42,813 bases of DNA from positions 1,217-44,029 of IMG/VR virus record IMGVR_UViG_3300037961_004277; one strand, given 5' to 3'. Shown here piece after piece: positions 30,639-40,295 of this stretch (its first letter is position 1; each line of letters starts with the position of its first letter). The translations under genes and the position numbers were made by a program. The DNA is from a virus. The notes under the pieces were generated by a model. It saw only the letters and a program-made list of their open reading frames with translations, searched no databases and was not told the DNA's origin.

Positions 30639-31306
30639 TGGCATTTTTAGTACATCCTCTTCCTCCACATCCTGTATATGTGAAAAAAGAATACCTTTAT
30701 GATCATCAGAAGGGACATGGAGAGTTGACACCTGGTATCTGGATTTCAGTTAAAAGTGTTCAAGCAAAAGCATTATATTTTGAAACACTTCTTACTGAAT
30801 ATGGTGCCTTATATGATAAACTACCTTTAAGTGCATTTGTATGGAAAACTGACATCAATCCTGATGATCAGTTACCTCTAGATGTTCTAGAATTATGGGA
30901 CTCTTTCGACTACCATATCACCGTGATAGAAAAACCTATCTTAGGACGTTGCGAGTTCTTTGGTAAGGATAAAAAAATGCACGCAGGCGAGTATGAATTT
31001 ACGATTGACACTGCTCATCCAGATAAGTCTGTTATTGACACTAATTTTTCTGAGTTGGACCCCGAACACAAATCGTTCAACGTCATCGCCCTTGACAACG
31101 GACAATTTGCCGCTCAACCAAACAACCGAGTAGTATGGAGAGACAATTCTCTCATTCCAGGTAATCTTAAACAACCTGATTTCAAAGTTTGCACACAAAA
31201 CTATGCTGTCGAGACTGAACCTAAATGGTGGACAGTTGGACACACAGATGAGTGGCAATACAAAACCCTAGAGGAGGAAAAACATGAAAAAGACATTCAA
31301 GAATAA
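30638..31306 (+). CDS. Conserved cyanophage hypothetical protein
   Basis: 222 residues. A soluble alpha/beta protein with HPLPPHPVYVKKEYLYDHQKG at the start and an LGRCEFFGKDKKMHAGEYEF segment in the middle; Trp-rich end (PKWWTVGHTDEWQY). No known motif recognised. Coupled to the preceding gene; overlaps the next small gene by 23 bases. Confidence 0.65.
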   Translation: MAFLVHPLPPHPVYVKKEYLYDHQKGHGELTPGIWISVKSVQAKALYFETLLTEYGALYDKLPLSAFVWKTDINPDDQLPLDVLELWDSFDYHITVIEKPILGRCEFFGKDKKMHAGEYEFTIDTAHPDKSVIDTNFSELDPEHKSFNVIALDNGQFAAQPNNRVVWRDNSLIPGNLKQPDFKVCTQNYAVETEPKWWTVGHTDEWQYKTLEEEKHEKDIQE

Positions 31307-31424
31307 AAAAGGTGAGGAGTGGTCTTATGAACTCTCAAAGGAGGCAGAAGAGGCAGTCGCTAGGTTGCACGATGACATTCGTAAACTAGAAGAGAAAGCA
31401 CCTGATTATGGTGTTGGTAAATAG
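31284..31424 (+). CDS. Small charged helical protein
   Basis: 46 residues, MKKTFKNKKGEEWSYELSKE at the start, followed by a charged helix (EAVARLHDDIRKLEEKAP). A strong ribosome site (GAGGAGGA) precedes the ATG, which supports translation. No function recognised. Its stop is directly followed by a perfect late promoter. Confidence 0.6.
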   Translation: MKKTFKNKKGEEWSYELSKEAEEAVARLHDDIRKLEEKAPDYGVGK

Positions 31425-31432
31425 TATAAATA
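31425..31432 (+). promoter_or_regulatory. Late promoter TATAAATA for the structural block
   Basis: Perfect late consensus immediately after the preceding stop codon, 27 bases before the next gene. Confidence 0.8.
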
Positions 31433-31459
31433 GACCTGTAGCAAATAGTGTGATTATCT

Positions 31460-32779
31460 GTGGGAACTCGTAAAATTTCTCAGTTAGAGACAATCTCAGA
31501 TGCTAACCTCTCGGGAGAAGCAATTCTTCCAGTTGTTGTTTCTGATCCATTGATCCCTAACAGAAAAGCAAAAGTTAATCAACTCTTTCGTGGAGTTGGA
31601 CAAGGAACTAAGGATGCTCCTGGTCTTTGTTTCGACTTGGATCGAGATTCTGGACTGTATCAAAATGCATACGATCAAATAGGTATCGCATTTGGTGATG
31701 GTGGTGTTTATATGACAAGAATTGATAATGGTAATAGTAGCACTTCGCTATTCATTACTGCTATCGATGATGTTGCAAACAATGCTGATATTGTTCTTGC
31801 ACCAAAAGGTACAGGTGCTGTAAAGGTCACGGGTAACTTTCTTATCTCTGACCAAACTTTCATTCTGGAAGATGCACAAGGACCTAAGGCAAGATTTGAA
31901 GTTTCTAATGTTGGTACTGGTACTAATACTCGTATCTTCACCCTTCCCGCTATTACCTCTGGTAACGGAACTACCGTTGTTGGTGATAATACTACTCAGA
32001 CATTAACTAACAAGACTCTTCTTATTGATGAGGATAACTTTGTTATTGTTGATGGTACTGAAGAAGCAATCTTCCAGATTAATTGGGTAGATACTAATAA
32101 CGCTAGACGCTCATACTTCCTTCCTGATGCAGGTACAGTTACCACAACTAACGAACCTACCGCTACATCATCTACACTATTAGATACAAAAGCAGAACAA
32201 ACGTCTTTGAATAAGACGATGGTTGATCTGAAACTTGCTGCTAACGCTGATGATGGAACATTCTGGGCACAGTTCAATACTGATGCTCTCACAGCAAACA
32301 GAACCGTCACTGTTCCCAACACAAACATCACTTTGGTTGGTACAGATGCTACACAGATTCTTCAAAACAAAACCATTGAAAATCTGATCCTGCAAGATAA
32401 TACAGACAACACAAAGAAAGTTAACTTTAGCACTGCTAATCAAAACACGCTTTCAAATCAAACCTTTGAGTTCCCTCCAACTAATTTACTAAATACTGGT
32501 AGCGGAAACAACGTTATTACAACTGCGAATGCAACGCAGGAATTGAAGAACAAGACACTGTTTACCCCTGTTATCAAACAAGAGGGTCAAGTAGGAGCAG
32601 TTCAATTTAACATAGAAAATATCACTGCGACTAGAGTAATTAAATTCCCTAACGCAGACGCGACACTTCTTTCTACTGATAACGTTACCCTTGATGATGT
32701 TAACTTCGGTGCTGGTATCGGTGCTTCTAACTTAACGGGACAAACCCGTCTTCAACAATTCTTTTACGCAGGATTCTAA
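31460..32779 (+). CDS. Virion structural / fibre protein with TNKTL repeats
   Basis: 439 residues from GTG 31460 (first residues after Met GTRKISQLETISDANLSG, a common cyanophage fibre start). The repeat TQ(T/I/E)L(T/Q/K)NKT(L/I) occurs three times (near residues 180, 300 and 360); such repeats are typical of trimeric phage fibres. The N-terminal ~60 residues probably attach it to the baseplate or neck. Thr/Asn-rich strands dominate. Expressed from the adjacent late promoter. It may be a wedge-pin or fibre component; the T4 equivalent is not clear. Confidence 0.7.
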   Translation: MGTRKISQLETISDANLSGEAILPVVVSDPLIPNRKAKVNQLFRGVGQGTKDAPGLCFDLDRDSGLYQNAYDQIGIAFGDGGVYMTRIDNGNSSTSLFITAIDDVANNADIVLAPKGTGAVKVTGNFLISDQTFILEDAQGPKARFEVSNVGTGTNTRIFTLPAITSGNGTTVVGDNTTQTLTNKTLLIDEDNFVIVDGTEEAIFQINWVDTNNARRSYFLPDAGTVTTTNEPTATSSTLLDTKAEQTSLNKTMVDLKLAANADDGTFWAQFNTDALTANRTVTVPNTNITLVGTDATQILQNKTIENLILQDNTDNTKKVNFSTANQNTLSNQTFEFPPTNLLNTGSGNNVITTANATQELKNKTLFTPVIKQEGQVGAVQFNIENITATRVIKFPNADATLLSTDNVTLDDVNFGAGIGASNLTGQTRLQQFFYAGF

Positions 32780-32785
32780 TTAACA

Positions 32786-34231
32786 ATGGCAGACCAAGGA
32801 CTTTTAGGACAAGCAAAACCAGCGGGAACTACTAATACAGTCCTGTATAGTGCTCCTGTGGATCAATCTGCTTCGGCAGTATTAACCATCGCCAATGATG
32901 GTACTGGTGCAGCATATGATGTTGCTCTCAAAGATTTCGATCAAAATCTCGTTCTTGATGCAAGTACATACAAATTGCATGAAGGAGATATTATTACTGG
33001 TTATAGAATCAAAGTTAATACTAATATTAGTATCAACGATGAGTTTAATCCAGGACAAGTTCTCACCTCTACTGATGGTGAAAAGACATTTAAGTACGAG
33101 TCATTTTATATTCCTCCCGTAACAACAATCTACGTTAAAGATATTTCTATTCGTGCGATTACTGTTGAATCTGTAAGTGGTACATTTGCTATCGGTGATA
33201 CTCTTACAAAGGGTACTGGTGGTAACACAACTACTGCAACAGTATACCAAGCAACTGAAACTATCTTGTATATCGGTCCTTCTACCTTAAATGGTTCTGG
33301 AACTGAGTTTGCTGCTGGTGATTCTGTAGGAAATGGTTCAGCAACAGCAACTGTTGCTACAGGTGGTGTTGGCACTGCTGAAGAAGAATTTGTATTCTCT
33401 ACTACCACTGCTAATGGAGTATACGGTACATTCTTCAACTCTCCTCTTACACTCTTTGGTGACAGAACATATCGTTTTGATGTATCTGACTCTACTATGA
33501 GTGGTAGAGACTTCAGTATTTCATCTACCATTAATGGTGAGTGGGGTCCTGATAATACTGCTGGTAACTCTGATGATGGTACAGAATTTACCACTGGTAG
33601 AACAACTAGTGGTGCTCATGGTGACGGTGGTAGTGGATATGTTCAGTTTGCCTTTGGTGGTAACTCTAACTTACCTAATAACTTCTATTTCTATGATGGT
33701 GGTACAGGTACTGCCTCTAATGCAAACTATGGTGGATCTGACCGTTCCTTCACTGTTTCTGAAATTTATGAATATGATGAGTTCTATGTGTTTGATATCA
33801 CTGGAACTTGGGCAAACAGCACTGACACATTTAGTGATGCAGGAACAACTTATACTGTAACTGCTCAAACTGCTGGTGCATATGGTGTTGTTCGTTCTTA
33901 TGTTGGAACTGCACTTAAGGTAATCAAGGGTGTTGGATCTGCTGATTTTGCTGGATCTGGTACATTCCAAGATGTTCCTAAAGACAATGCTCAGACAAGA
34001 ACTCTTGCAACTGTTAGTTCAGTGACAACTGCAACTACTGCACTTGAAGATCAAAATTATCTTACCAAAGATAAGACAAATGCTGCCAACAATGTTGACA
34101 GAATTACATCTCTCGTCGTTGGACCTGGCGAAAGATTGGTTGTTGAGAGTGCAACTCAAAACAATATGTTTAGTCTAGTTGGATTCCAAGATGCTTCTAC
34201 AGCATTGACAACTAGAGTTTTCGGTTCCTAA
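32786..34231 (+). CDS. Virion structural protein
   Basis: 481 residues, rich in Thr, Gly, Ser and Val with no helix-rich region. The N-terminal part (NTVLYSAPVDQSASAVLTIA) is reminiscent of fibre or collar attachment domains. Central segments have Gly/Asn/Asp loops (FAFGGNSNLPNNFYFYDGGTG), compatible with a beta-sandwich that binds receptors or calcium. The C-terminal VVGPGERLVVES strand is often seen in virion decoration proteins. Six bases after the preceding structural gene, in the same late unit. Specific role unknown. Confidence 0.65.
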   Translation: MADQGLLGQAKPAGTTNTVLYSAPVDQSASAVLTIANDGTGAAYDVALKDFDQNLVLDASTYKLHEGDIITGYRIKVNTNISINDEFNPGQVLTSTDGEKTFKYESFYIPPVTTIYVKDISIRAITVESVSGTFAIGDTLTKGTGGNTTTATVYQATETILYIGPSTLNGSGTEFAAGDSVGNGSATATVATGGVGTAEEEFVFSTTTANGVYGTFFNSPLTLFGDRTYRFDVSDSTMSGRDFSISSTINGEWGPDNTAGNSDDGTEFTTGRTTSGAHGDGGSGYVQFAFGGNSNLPNNFYFYDGGTGTASNANYGGSDRSFTVSEIYEYDEFYVFDITGTWANSTDTFSDAGTTYTVTAQTAGAYGVVRSYVGTALKVIKGVGSADFAGSGTFQDVPKDNAQTRTLATVSSVTTATTALEDQNYLTKDKTNAANNVDRITSLVVGPGERLVVESATQNNMFSLVGFQDASTALTTRVFGS

Positions 34232-34237
34232 TAAATA
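34230..34237 (+). promoter_or_regulatory. Late promoter AATAAATA
   Basis: Overlaps the upstream stop codon and precedes the 1320-residue structural gene by 21 bases. Confidence 0.7.
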
Positions 34238-34258
34238 ATCAAAAAAGCAGCGTAGGCA

Positions 34259-37200
34259 ATGTCCCTTACTAGACTTAAGAATATTATTACGTCCAGAACT
34301 GGACGTATTATTTACGTTAACCCTGATGACTTTGATGCATCTGATGCTATTGACAACAGGGGAAACTCTGCATTGCGTCCGTTCAAGTCACTACAAAGGG
34401 CATTTCTCGAAGTAGCAAGATTCTCTTATCGAGTTGGTTTATCAAACGACGAGTTTGATGCCTTCTCGATTATGCTGTATCCAGCAGAATATGTGGTGGA
34501 TAACAGACCAGGTGATGTTCTCTATACAAACGTTGCTCCTCTTGATGAGAACTCAAACCTTGATTTGACTTCTCCTAATAATGTACTATACAAATATAAT
34601 TCAATTGAAGGTGGTATCATCGTACCTAGAGGTTGTTCTCTAGTTGGTACTGACCTCCGTCGTACAAAGATCATTCCTAAGTATGTTCCATATCCTACAG
34701 TATACGCTGCTAAGGGTATTAACACTGAAGCGCAAGTACCTCCCCGTACTGCTATCTTCAAGGTAACTGGTGGTACATATTTCTGGCAGTTCTCTTTCTT
34801 TGACGGTGCTGAAGAAGGTGTATACTTCAAACCTGATTCAATTGAAACACTAGCACCTAAGTTCTCACACCATAGACTCACATGTTTTGAGTTTGCTGAT
34901 GGTGTTAATAGTCTTTCATCATTAATCTCTCAGGGCACAGTTCCTAATGCAGATTATTCTGCTGTACCAAACATTCTTGAGAGAACAGATTTAGAAATTT
35001 ATTATCAGAAGGTATCGAAAGCATTTGCAACGATTCCCGATACCTCTGGCGATCCTGCTACTGACCAAATTCAGGCAAGGGTCGAGGAAAATAGAATCGT
35101 TGGACCTATCTCCGATGAATACAGAGTCTTACAAATCACAAGAAATGGACAGACAGCTACGGCTGTCACTGTTGACGAGTTTGATAACCCCAGAGACCAC
35201 GGATTTTCTGTTGGTGTTAACATCAACGTTAGTGGTGTTACAGGATCAACTGGACCGCAATCCGATCTTGATGCAGGAATTTATAACGGAAGTTTTACGG
35301 TCACGTCCGCATCTGGTAACGTCTTTACTTACCAAATGCAAGGAGAACCAACAGGAAACGCTGTAGGTTCAAACATTACTGTTAAGACAGAGATTGACAC
35401 TGTTGACTCTGCATCACCATATGCGTTTAACTTATCCCTACGTTCTGTATGGGGTATGAACGGTATGCACGCTAATGGTAGCAAAGCAACTGGTTTCAAA
35501 TCAATGGTTGTGGCACAGTTTACTGGACTGTCACTACAAAAAGATGATAGAGCATTTGTAAGATATAACGCCTCTACTGGTAACTATGATGTAGCAACTG
35601 CTGGCGATGGTGCTCACTTAGATGGTTTCGCTGAATATCGTAAGGGTTGGGGACACGAGCACATTAAGTGTTCTAATGACTCCTTCATTCAGGCAGTTTC
35701 GGTGTTCGCTGTTGGATATGCTGGTCACTTCATCGCATTGAGCGGTGGTGACATGTCAATTACTAACAGTAACTCTAACTTCGGTAACACTGCACTTCGT
35801 TCTGTAGGTTTCAAAGCAAAAGCATTCTCGAAAGATAAAGCAGGTGCAATCACACATGTCATCCCGCCAAGATCTCTCAATGTTATCAGTACAACTGCTA
35901 CTGGTACTAACGCTGCAGCGTCAATTACTCTTGCTAATGATGGATCAATCAATGGAGTAATTCAAGGTATGACAGTCAGTGGCACCAATATTGGAACTGG
36001 TGCAACTGTAGGTAGTGTCAATACAAACACAAGAGTTGTTACATTAACAGCATCAAATACTGGCACAGTTAATGGTAACGTTATCTTCGGTGAAGAAACA
36101 TCTGTTAACTGGGTGAACATCGATATTCAAAGAACAAAAGTAATTAACGCAGCACTTGCTGGACAAGGAGGGACACCTGGCACAAGATTATATCTCTACG
36201 GATACACTGTTGAAGCGTCTCCACCTACAACAAGAGTTCAAGGTTTCACCGTTGGTGCTCGTCAAGATGGCACGGGTAATAACGCTGTTCCCGACAAAAT
36301 CAATTGCTTACTTGTAGCAAACGGTGCAACTGAAGCAACAGTTCAGCAGGCATCTATTTCACCATATGGTCCTTCTGTATCTGGTAAACTTGCTGGTACT
36401 GCTGGATCTCCTATTCAATATGATGAAAATACATATACAATCGGTGGTGTTGCTGGTTCTGTTGGTGGTTGGTATCTCTCTGTAGATTCTACCAACAATG
36501 CAATTTACACAACATTATCATCTAATACACAGTATAATACTGTTAACTTTACTCCTACTACATTCCTTAAGAGGATTCCTGACCCTCGTGACTTACAAGA
36601 TAGAACATATCGTGTACGTTATGTGATTGACAAGGATAAAACTAATCCTCTGCCTAGAGATCCTATCAGTGGTTTCGTAATGCAACCTCTGAATAGTGAT
36701 ACAACATCATACGCTTTACAGCGAACCTTCTATATCTACGATATTGAAGTTGTACAAGAATTTGAGAGAGGTGTTAACGATGGAATCTACTATCTTACCT
36801 TGCTTTGTGCATCTATTGCACCTTCAACTTCTAACTTCAACGACAGATTCTTCTCTCAAAACGTCAACGAAGTCTATCCTACGTTTGACCGAGACAATCC
36901 TGTTGCTGACCCTCTTGCTGCGATTTCCGTCGCTGACAACGAAACTATCGGTCTCGTAAATGCAACTGATGGTGCTAATCCTACACCAGCAAAAGATCCT
37001 AAGCGTTCAATCACTAAGGAAGGTATTCAGTTCTTGTTAACTGACACTGGTTGGACTCAACCAGGTACTACACCTAACTATGATTCGGTTAATGCTAGAC
37101 TATCTAACATTGAACTGACTGCGAGAAATGGTGATGAGGAAACGAGAAAGATCAATATCCGACAAAACACTGATGGTACAGTTGCACCTATCAACGTTGA

Positions 37201-38221
37201 GTTTAGAAGACACTCAATCCTGAGATCTGGTAACCATACATTTGAATATCTTGGTTTCGGACCAGGTAACTATTCAACTGCATTCCCTCAGACTCAGGTA
37301 GAAACATTAACACAAGAACAGGTTAGATTCTCACAGTCTATCAAGGAAGATGCAGGAGTTGCATTCTATTCTGGTCTTAACTCTAATGGTGACCTGTTTA
37401 TTGGTAACCAGGTTATCAACCCTGTTACAGGTCAAATCACAAACGAAGATATTGCACAACTTAACGTTGTTGGTGAAGAGAACACAACTATTGAGACATT
37501 CTCAGAGTTGGTTCTTACTGATAAACTCACCGTTATTGGTGGTGCATCAAACCAGTTGGAATCTATTTTCGCTGGTCCCGTTACCTTCCAAGGTCTGACT
37601 ACATTTACAAATAATATTCAAGCAAGAAAGATCTCTTATTACAATCAGGATGGTACGGTAATTAAACAAACCTTACTGGCACCTGAAGATGCAAATGGAC
37701 AACCCAGTTTTGCTAATATCACAGGATACGATACCCCTGCTGATGGTGATCTTGTTTATAACATCAACTGGACACCTGGCAAGTCGCTTGGTTGGATATA
37801 CTACGGTGGAGCGTGGAAAGAGTTTGGTCTCACAGATACTGGTGACATCAATATTAGTTCTTACAACAACAGCACAATTATCGGTATTGGTACTGCTCCT
37901 AATAATTCTTACAGGATCAACGTAGATGGTTCTGTACGAATTGATGGTGATGTAGTTGGTACTGGTCGTGGTGTTGTTGGTTCCGACAAGTACATCACAA
38001 AAACATATACTGGAGATGGAGCAACACTTACATTTGCAGTAACTACCTATTCTGGTGGTATTCAACATAGTGATGATTCACTATTAGTATTCCTCAATGG
38101 TGTTGCACAAATTGCGGGAACCAACTATACAGTCGATTCTAACGGAGCAAACGTCGTGTTTAATAGCGGTGATGCACCTTTAGCAGCAGACACAGTTCAT
38201 ATTCTCGAACTGCCTATCTAA
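34259..38221 (+). CDS. Very large fibre-like virion protein
   Basis: 1320 residues. The N-terminus (MSLTRLKNIITSRTGRIIYV, then RPFKSLQRAFLEVARFSY) looks like a pectate-lyase-type beta-helix fibre: IIVPRGCSLVGTDLRRTKI and an HHRLTCFEFADGV turn follow. Later segments GNAVGSNITVKTEI, ITLANDGSINGVIQGMTVSG and the final VFLNGVAQIAGTNYTVDSNG are beta domains known from distal tail proteins. It is the largest gene in the window. By position before short fibre genes it could be a long fibre shaft or a baseplate-attached spike. I see no catalytic motif. Identity with a T4 gene cannot be claimed. Confidence 0.7.
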   Translation: MSLTRLKNIITSRTGRIIYVNPDDFDASDAIDNRGNSALRPFKSLQRAFLEVARFSYRVGLSNDEFDAFSIMLYPAEYVVDNRPGDVLYTNVAPLDENSNLDLTSPNNVLYKYNSIEGGIIVPRGCSLVGTDLRRTKIIPKYVPYPTVYAAKGINTEAQVPPRTAIFKVTGGTYFWQFSFFDGAEEGVYFKPDSIETLAPKFSHHRLTCFEFADGVNSLSSLISQGTVPNADYSAVPNILERTDLEIYYQKVSKAFATIPDTSGDPATDQIQARVEENRIVGPISDEYRVLQITRNGQTATAVTVDEFDNPRDHGFSVGVNINVSGVTGSTGPQSDLDAGIYNGSFTVTSASGNVFTYQMQGEPTGNAVGSNITVKTEIDTVDSASPYAFNLSLRSVWGMNGMHANGSKATGFKSMVVAQFTGLSLQKDDRAFVRYNASTGNYDVATAGDGAHLDGFAEYRKGWGHEHIKCSNDSFIQAVSVFAVGYAGHFIALSGGDMSITNSNSNFGNTALRSVGFKAKAFSKDKAGAITHVIPPRSLNVISTTATGTNAAASITLANDGSINGVIQGMTVSGTNIGTGATVGSVNTNTRVVTLTASNTGTVNGNVIFGEETSVNWVNIDIQRTKVINAALAGQGGTPGTRLYLYGYTVEASPPTTRVQGFTVGARQDGTGNNAVPDKINCLLVANGATEATVQQASISPYGPSVSGKLAGTAGSPIQYDENTYTIGGVAGSVGGWYLSVDSTNNAIYTTLSSNTQYNTVNFTPTTFLKRIPDPRDLQDRTYRVRYVIDKDKTNPLPRDPISGFVMQPLNSDTTSYALQRTFYIYDIEVVQEFERGVNDGIYYLTLLCASIAPSTSNFNDRFFSQNVNEVYPTFDRDNPVADPLAAISVADNETIGLVNATDGANPTPAKDPKRSITKEGIQFLLTDTGWTQPGTTPNYDSVNARLSNIELTARNGDEETRKINIRQNTDGTVAPINVEFRRHSILRSGNHTFEYLGFGPGNYSTAFPQTQVETLTQEQVRFSQSIKEDAGVAFYSGLNSNGDLFIGNQVINPVTGQITNEDIAQLNVVGEENTTIETFSELVLTDKLTVIGGASNQLESIFAGPVTFQGLTTFTNNIQARKISYYNQDGTVIKQTLLAPEDANGQPSFANITGYDTPADGDLVYNINWTPGKSLGWIYYGGAWKEFGLTDTGDINISSYNNSTIIGIGTAPNNSYRINVDGSVRIDGDVVGTGRGVVGSDKYITKTYTGDGATLTFAVTTYSGGIQHSDDSLLVFLNGVAQIAGTNYTVDSNGANVVFNSGDAPLAADTVHILELPI

Positions 38222-38224
38222 ATA
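38217..38224 (+). promoter_or_regulatory. Degenerate late box TCTAAATA
   Basis: Lies over the stop of the 1320-residue gene, 23 bases before the first short fibre gene. CTAAATA instead of ATAAATA makes it a weaker candidate. Confidence 0.35.
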
Positions 38225-38247
38225 CTAAGGAGGAATACTAGGACAGC

Positions 38248-38664
38248 ATGGCAATCTCAAGAATTAGTGGAAATCAGATATCCACTGCAACTGAAGCAAT
38301 TATCACCACTTTGAGTTTCCTGAACACAAATAGTGTTTTTAGGTTGCCTGTAGGTACTCAAGCACAGAGACCTACAGGTGTATCGCCTGGCACAATTCGT
38401 TTCAATACTGATACAGATTCTGCTGAAATCTACAAAGCAGATGATGGAACTGGTAGTGCTGGATGGTCAGCAGTTTCTGGTGGTGGTCCTGCTTTGGGGT
38501 CAGATAGTGTTATCAGAACAAACCCCGCTACTATCGAAGAAAATATTACAGTTGGACCTACTGCTGGTGGTGAATTTGCCAACGGCATGAGTGCTGGTCC
38601 TATGACAATTGCAAACGGTTATACTGTCACCGTTGAATCAGGTGGTAGTTGGAGTGTTGTATAA
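38248..38664 (+). CDS. Short fibre protein, array member 1
   Basis: 138 residues. It contains the shared module FRLPVGTQAQRP...PGTIRFNTDTDSAEIYK (residues ~31-63). The C-terminal ~60 residues are a Gly/Thr-rich strand region ending TVTVESGGSWSVV, a sequence often closing phage fibre knobs. AAGGAGG lies 14 bases upstream. The next gene starts in its stop codon. First of five consecutive genes with the same module. Confidence 0.7.
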   Translation: MAISRISGNQISTATEAIITTLSFLNTNSVFRLPVGTQAQRPTGVSPGTIRFNTDTDSAEIYKADDGTGSAGWSAVSGGGPALGSDSVIRTNPATIEENITVGPTAGGEFANGMSAGPMTIANGYTVTVESGGSWSVV

Positions 38665-38903
38665 TGCCACAACTTAACGTCGGTACAGTCAGAGGCAATT
38701 CTCCTAATTTTGAAGTGTCATTAGATGCCACTTCTACTCTATTGATGTCTAGTGATCTTAGAGTAAATAATCAATCATATGTTCCTATCCCTTCAGGTTC
38801 TGCATCAACTAAACCTGGTGCACCTGATGATGGGAGTATCAGATACAATACAACAACATCCAGACTAGAAATCTATACTGGTGTAGAGTGGAAACAAATT
38901 TAA
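38664..38903 (+). CDS. Short fibre protein, array member 2 (module only)
   Basis: 79 residues from ATG 38664, overlapping the upstream stop (TAATG). It consists of a strand-rich start (MPQLNVGTVRGNSPNFEVSL) and the shared module PIPSGSASTKPGAPDDGSIR through RLEIYTGVEWKQI, where it ends. With no receptor domain it may be a connector, or a member whose C-terminal part was lost. Confidence 0.7.
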   Translation: MPQLNVGTVRGNSPNFEVSLDATSTLLMSSDLRVNNQSYVPIPSGSASTKPGAPDDGSIRYNTTTSRLEIYTGVEWKQI

Positions 38904-38906
38904 GAT

Positions 38907-40295
38907 ATGAGCACATTCAGCACCCACTATCTAAAAGGAATCGGTGCCACCTTGAATCAGGTGACAATTCCTGCTGGTCATACATTTAGAGTAAACGGTT
39001 CATTAAATAATTCATTAAATACTGGTGCATTCCAGTTACCATCTGGGGGAACCTCTTCACGTCCTAACAGTCCTCAGACAGGTTATTTTAGATATAACAC
39101 AGACAATAATATTATTGAAATCTATGATGGTTCTGCATGGGTAGATTATAATTTTGCGGGTGCTGTTGGCGGTGGCGGAGGTGGTAGCACACCAACAATT
39201 CCCGATGAATATTTGGCATATGTTTTCAATGCTCAAGGTGATGCAAGATCACCAAACTTTAAGACACTTGGAACTCTTTCAGTAGCAGATCCATCTGTAA
39301 CCGCAGCAAACTTATCTGAAGTTCAGGCAAACGCAAGTTGGACTGTTGCAAGATTTACTAGTGTAAATAATCCTGGCGTTCAATATAGATTCCAAAGAGG
39401 AACTAATATTGATGTTGTAGTTGAATCACTTCTTTCTAATTATAGTAATTGGACAGCATCTACTAACTCAACTTATGCTGTAACACCTTTACCAGGTTCA
39501 TCAACTAGAGTTAATCAACCGATGAACTTCCAACATAATAATGGCGGTGGTGAAACACATGATATTGTTACTTTAGGTTATCCTGGTACTGTCTGGAGCA
39601 CTGGTATGGTATGGGGTAACATTGACTCTACTGGTAACTATGCTGGTATTGTTAACACTCCGTATGCACCTTCAGGTTCTGGTGGTGGTAATACAGGCGA
39701 TACATTGTTCATGTATCTTGAAACTGGATCTCCAACATATAATTCTGCTGACTATACAAACTATCTTACACCTTCTGGTCCTCTAGGAAACGCCACTACT
39801 TTTAACTGGACTAACTCTACAAGTTCTGGTCAGGGTAGTAGCAGTCCTAATAATGTTGCTGATGCTGTTAGTAGAGACACTACTAGTAGTTGGCCCTCAT
39901 ATGGTATTCAGATGCAGGGTGGCACTAACTGGATCCGTGTAGATTTGGGTAGTGGTAATGCAGAATCATTTGATTTTACCTTTGTAATTGGTTATCCTAA
40001 CGATAGTCACTGGTCCAATAGAAATGAAATTCAAGGATCAAATGATGATAGTAACTGGACAACAGTTGCTCAATGGGACTATCACAATGGATCTGCTAGT
40101 TCTGCTGACGGTTATCTAATTTATAATGCTGGTGGTCACATGTATAGTAATACTATCAACGATACTGATAAGTGGATTCCCGTTAATACGAACGGGATTA
40201 AATATAGATATTGGAGATTGTATGGTAGTAACTTCGGTACATCCAATGGATATATGCTTGTTATGAACTGGGCATTATTACAAAAGAACTCATGA
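38907..40295 (+). CDS. Fibre protein, array member 3, with discoidin-like C-terminus
   Basis: 462 residues. Residues ~42-80 are the shared module (FQLPSGGTSSRPNSPQTGYF, IIEIYDGSAW), followed by a GGGGGG linker. The C-terminal ~150 residues resemble an F5/8 type C (discoidin) domain: NWIRVDLGSGNAESFDFTFV, NEIQGSNDDSNWTTVAQWD and KYRYWRLYGSN. Discoidin domains bind glycans or lipids, so this is a candidate host-surface receptor-binding protein. It overlaps the next gene by four bases. Confidence 0.75.
   Translation: MSTFSTHYLKGIGATLNQVTIPAGHTFRVNGSLNNSLNTGAFQLPSGGTSSRPNSPQTGYFRYNTDNNIIEIYDGSAWVDYNFAGAVGGGGGGSTPTIPDEYLAYVFNAQGDARSPNFKTLGTLSVADPSVTAANLSEVQANASWTVARFTSVNNPGVQYRFQRGTNIDVVVESLLSNYSNWTASTNSTYAVTPLPGSSTRVNQPMNFQHNNGGGETHDIVTLGYPGTVWSTGMVWGNIDSTGNYAGIVNTPYAPSGSGGGNTGDTLFMYLETGSPTYNSADYTNYLTPSGPLGNATTFNWTNSTSSGQGSSSPNNVADAVSRDTTSSWPSYGIQMQGGTNWIRVDLGSGNAESFDFTFVIGYPNDSHWSNRNEIQGSNDDSNWTTVAQWDYHNGSASSADGYLIYNAGGHMYSNTINDTDKWIPVNTNGIKYRYWRLYGSNFGTSNGYMLVMNWALLQKNS

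Noticed and set aside
33130-33594. 154-codon minus-strand open frame in a structural gene
   Set aside because: Val/Pro/Ser shadow typical of the complement of Thr/Gly-rich coding sequence.
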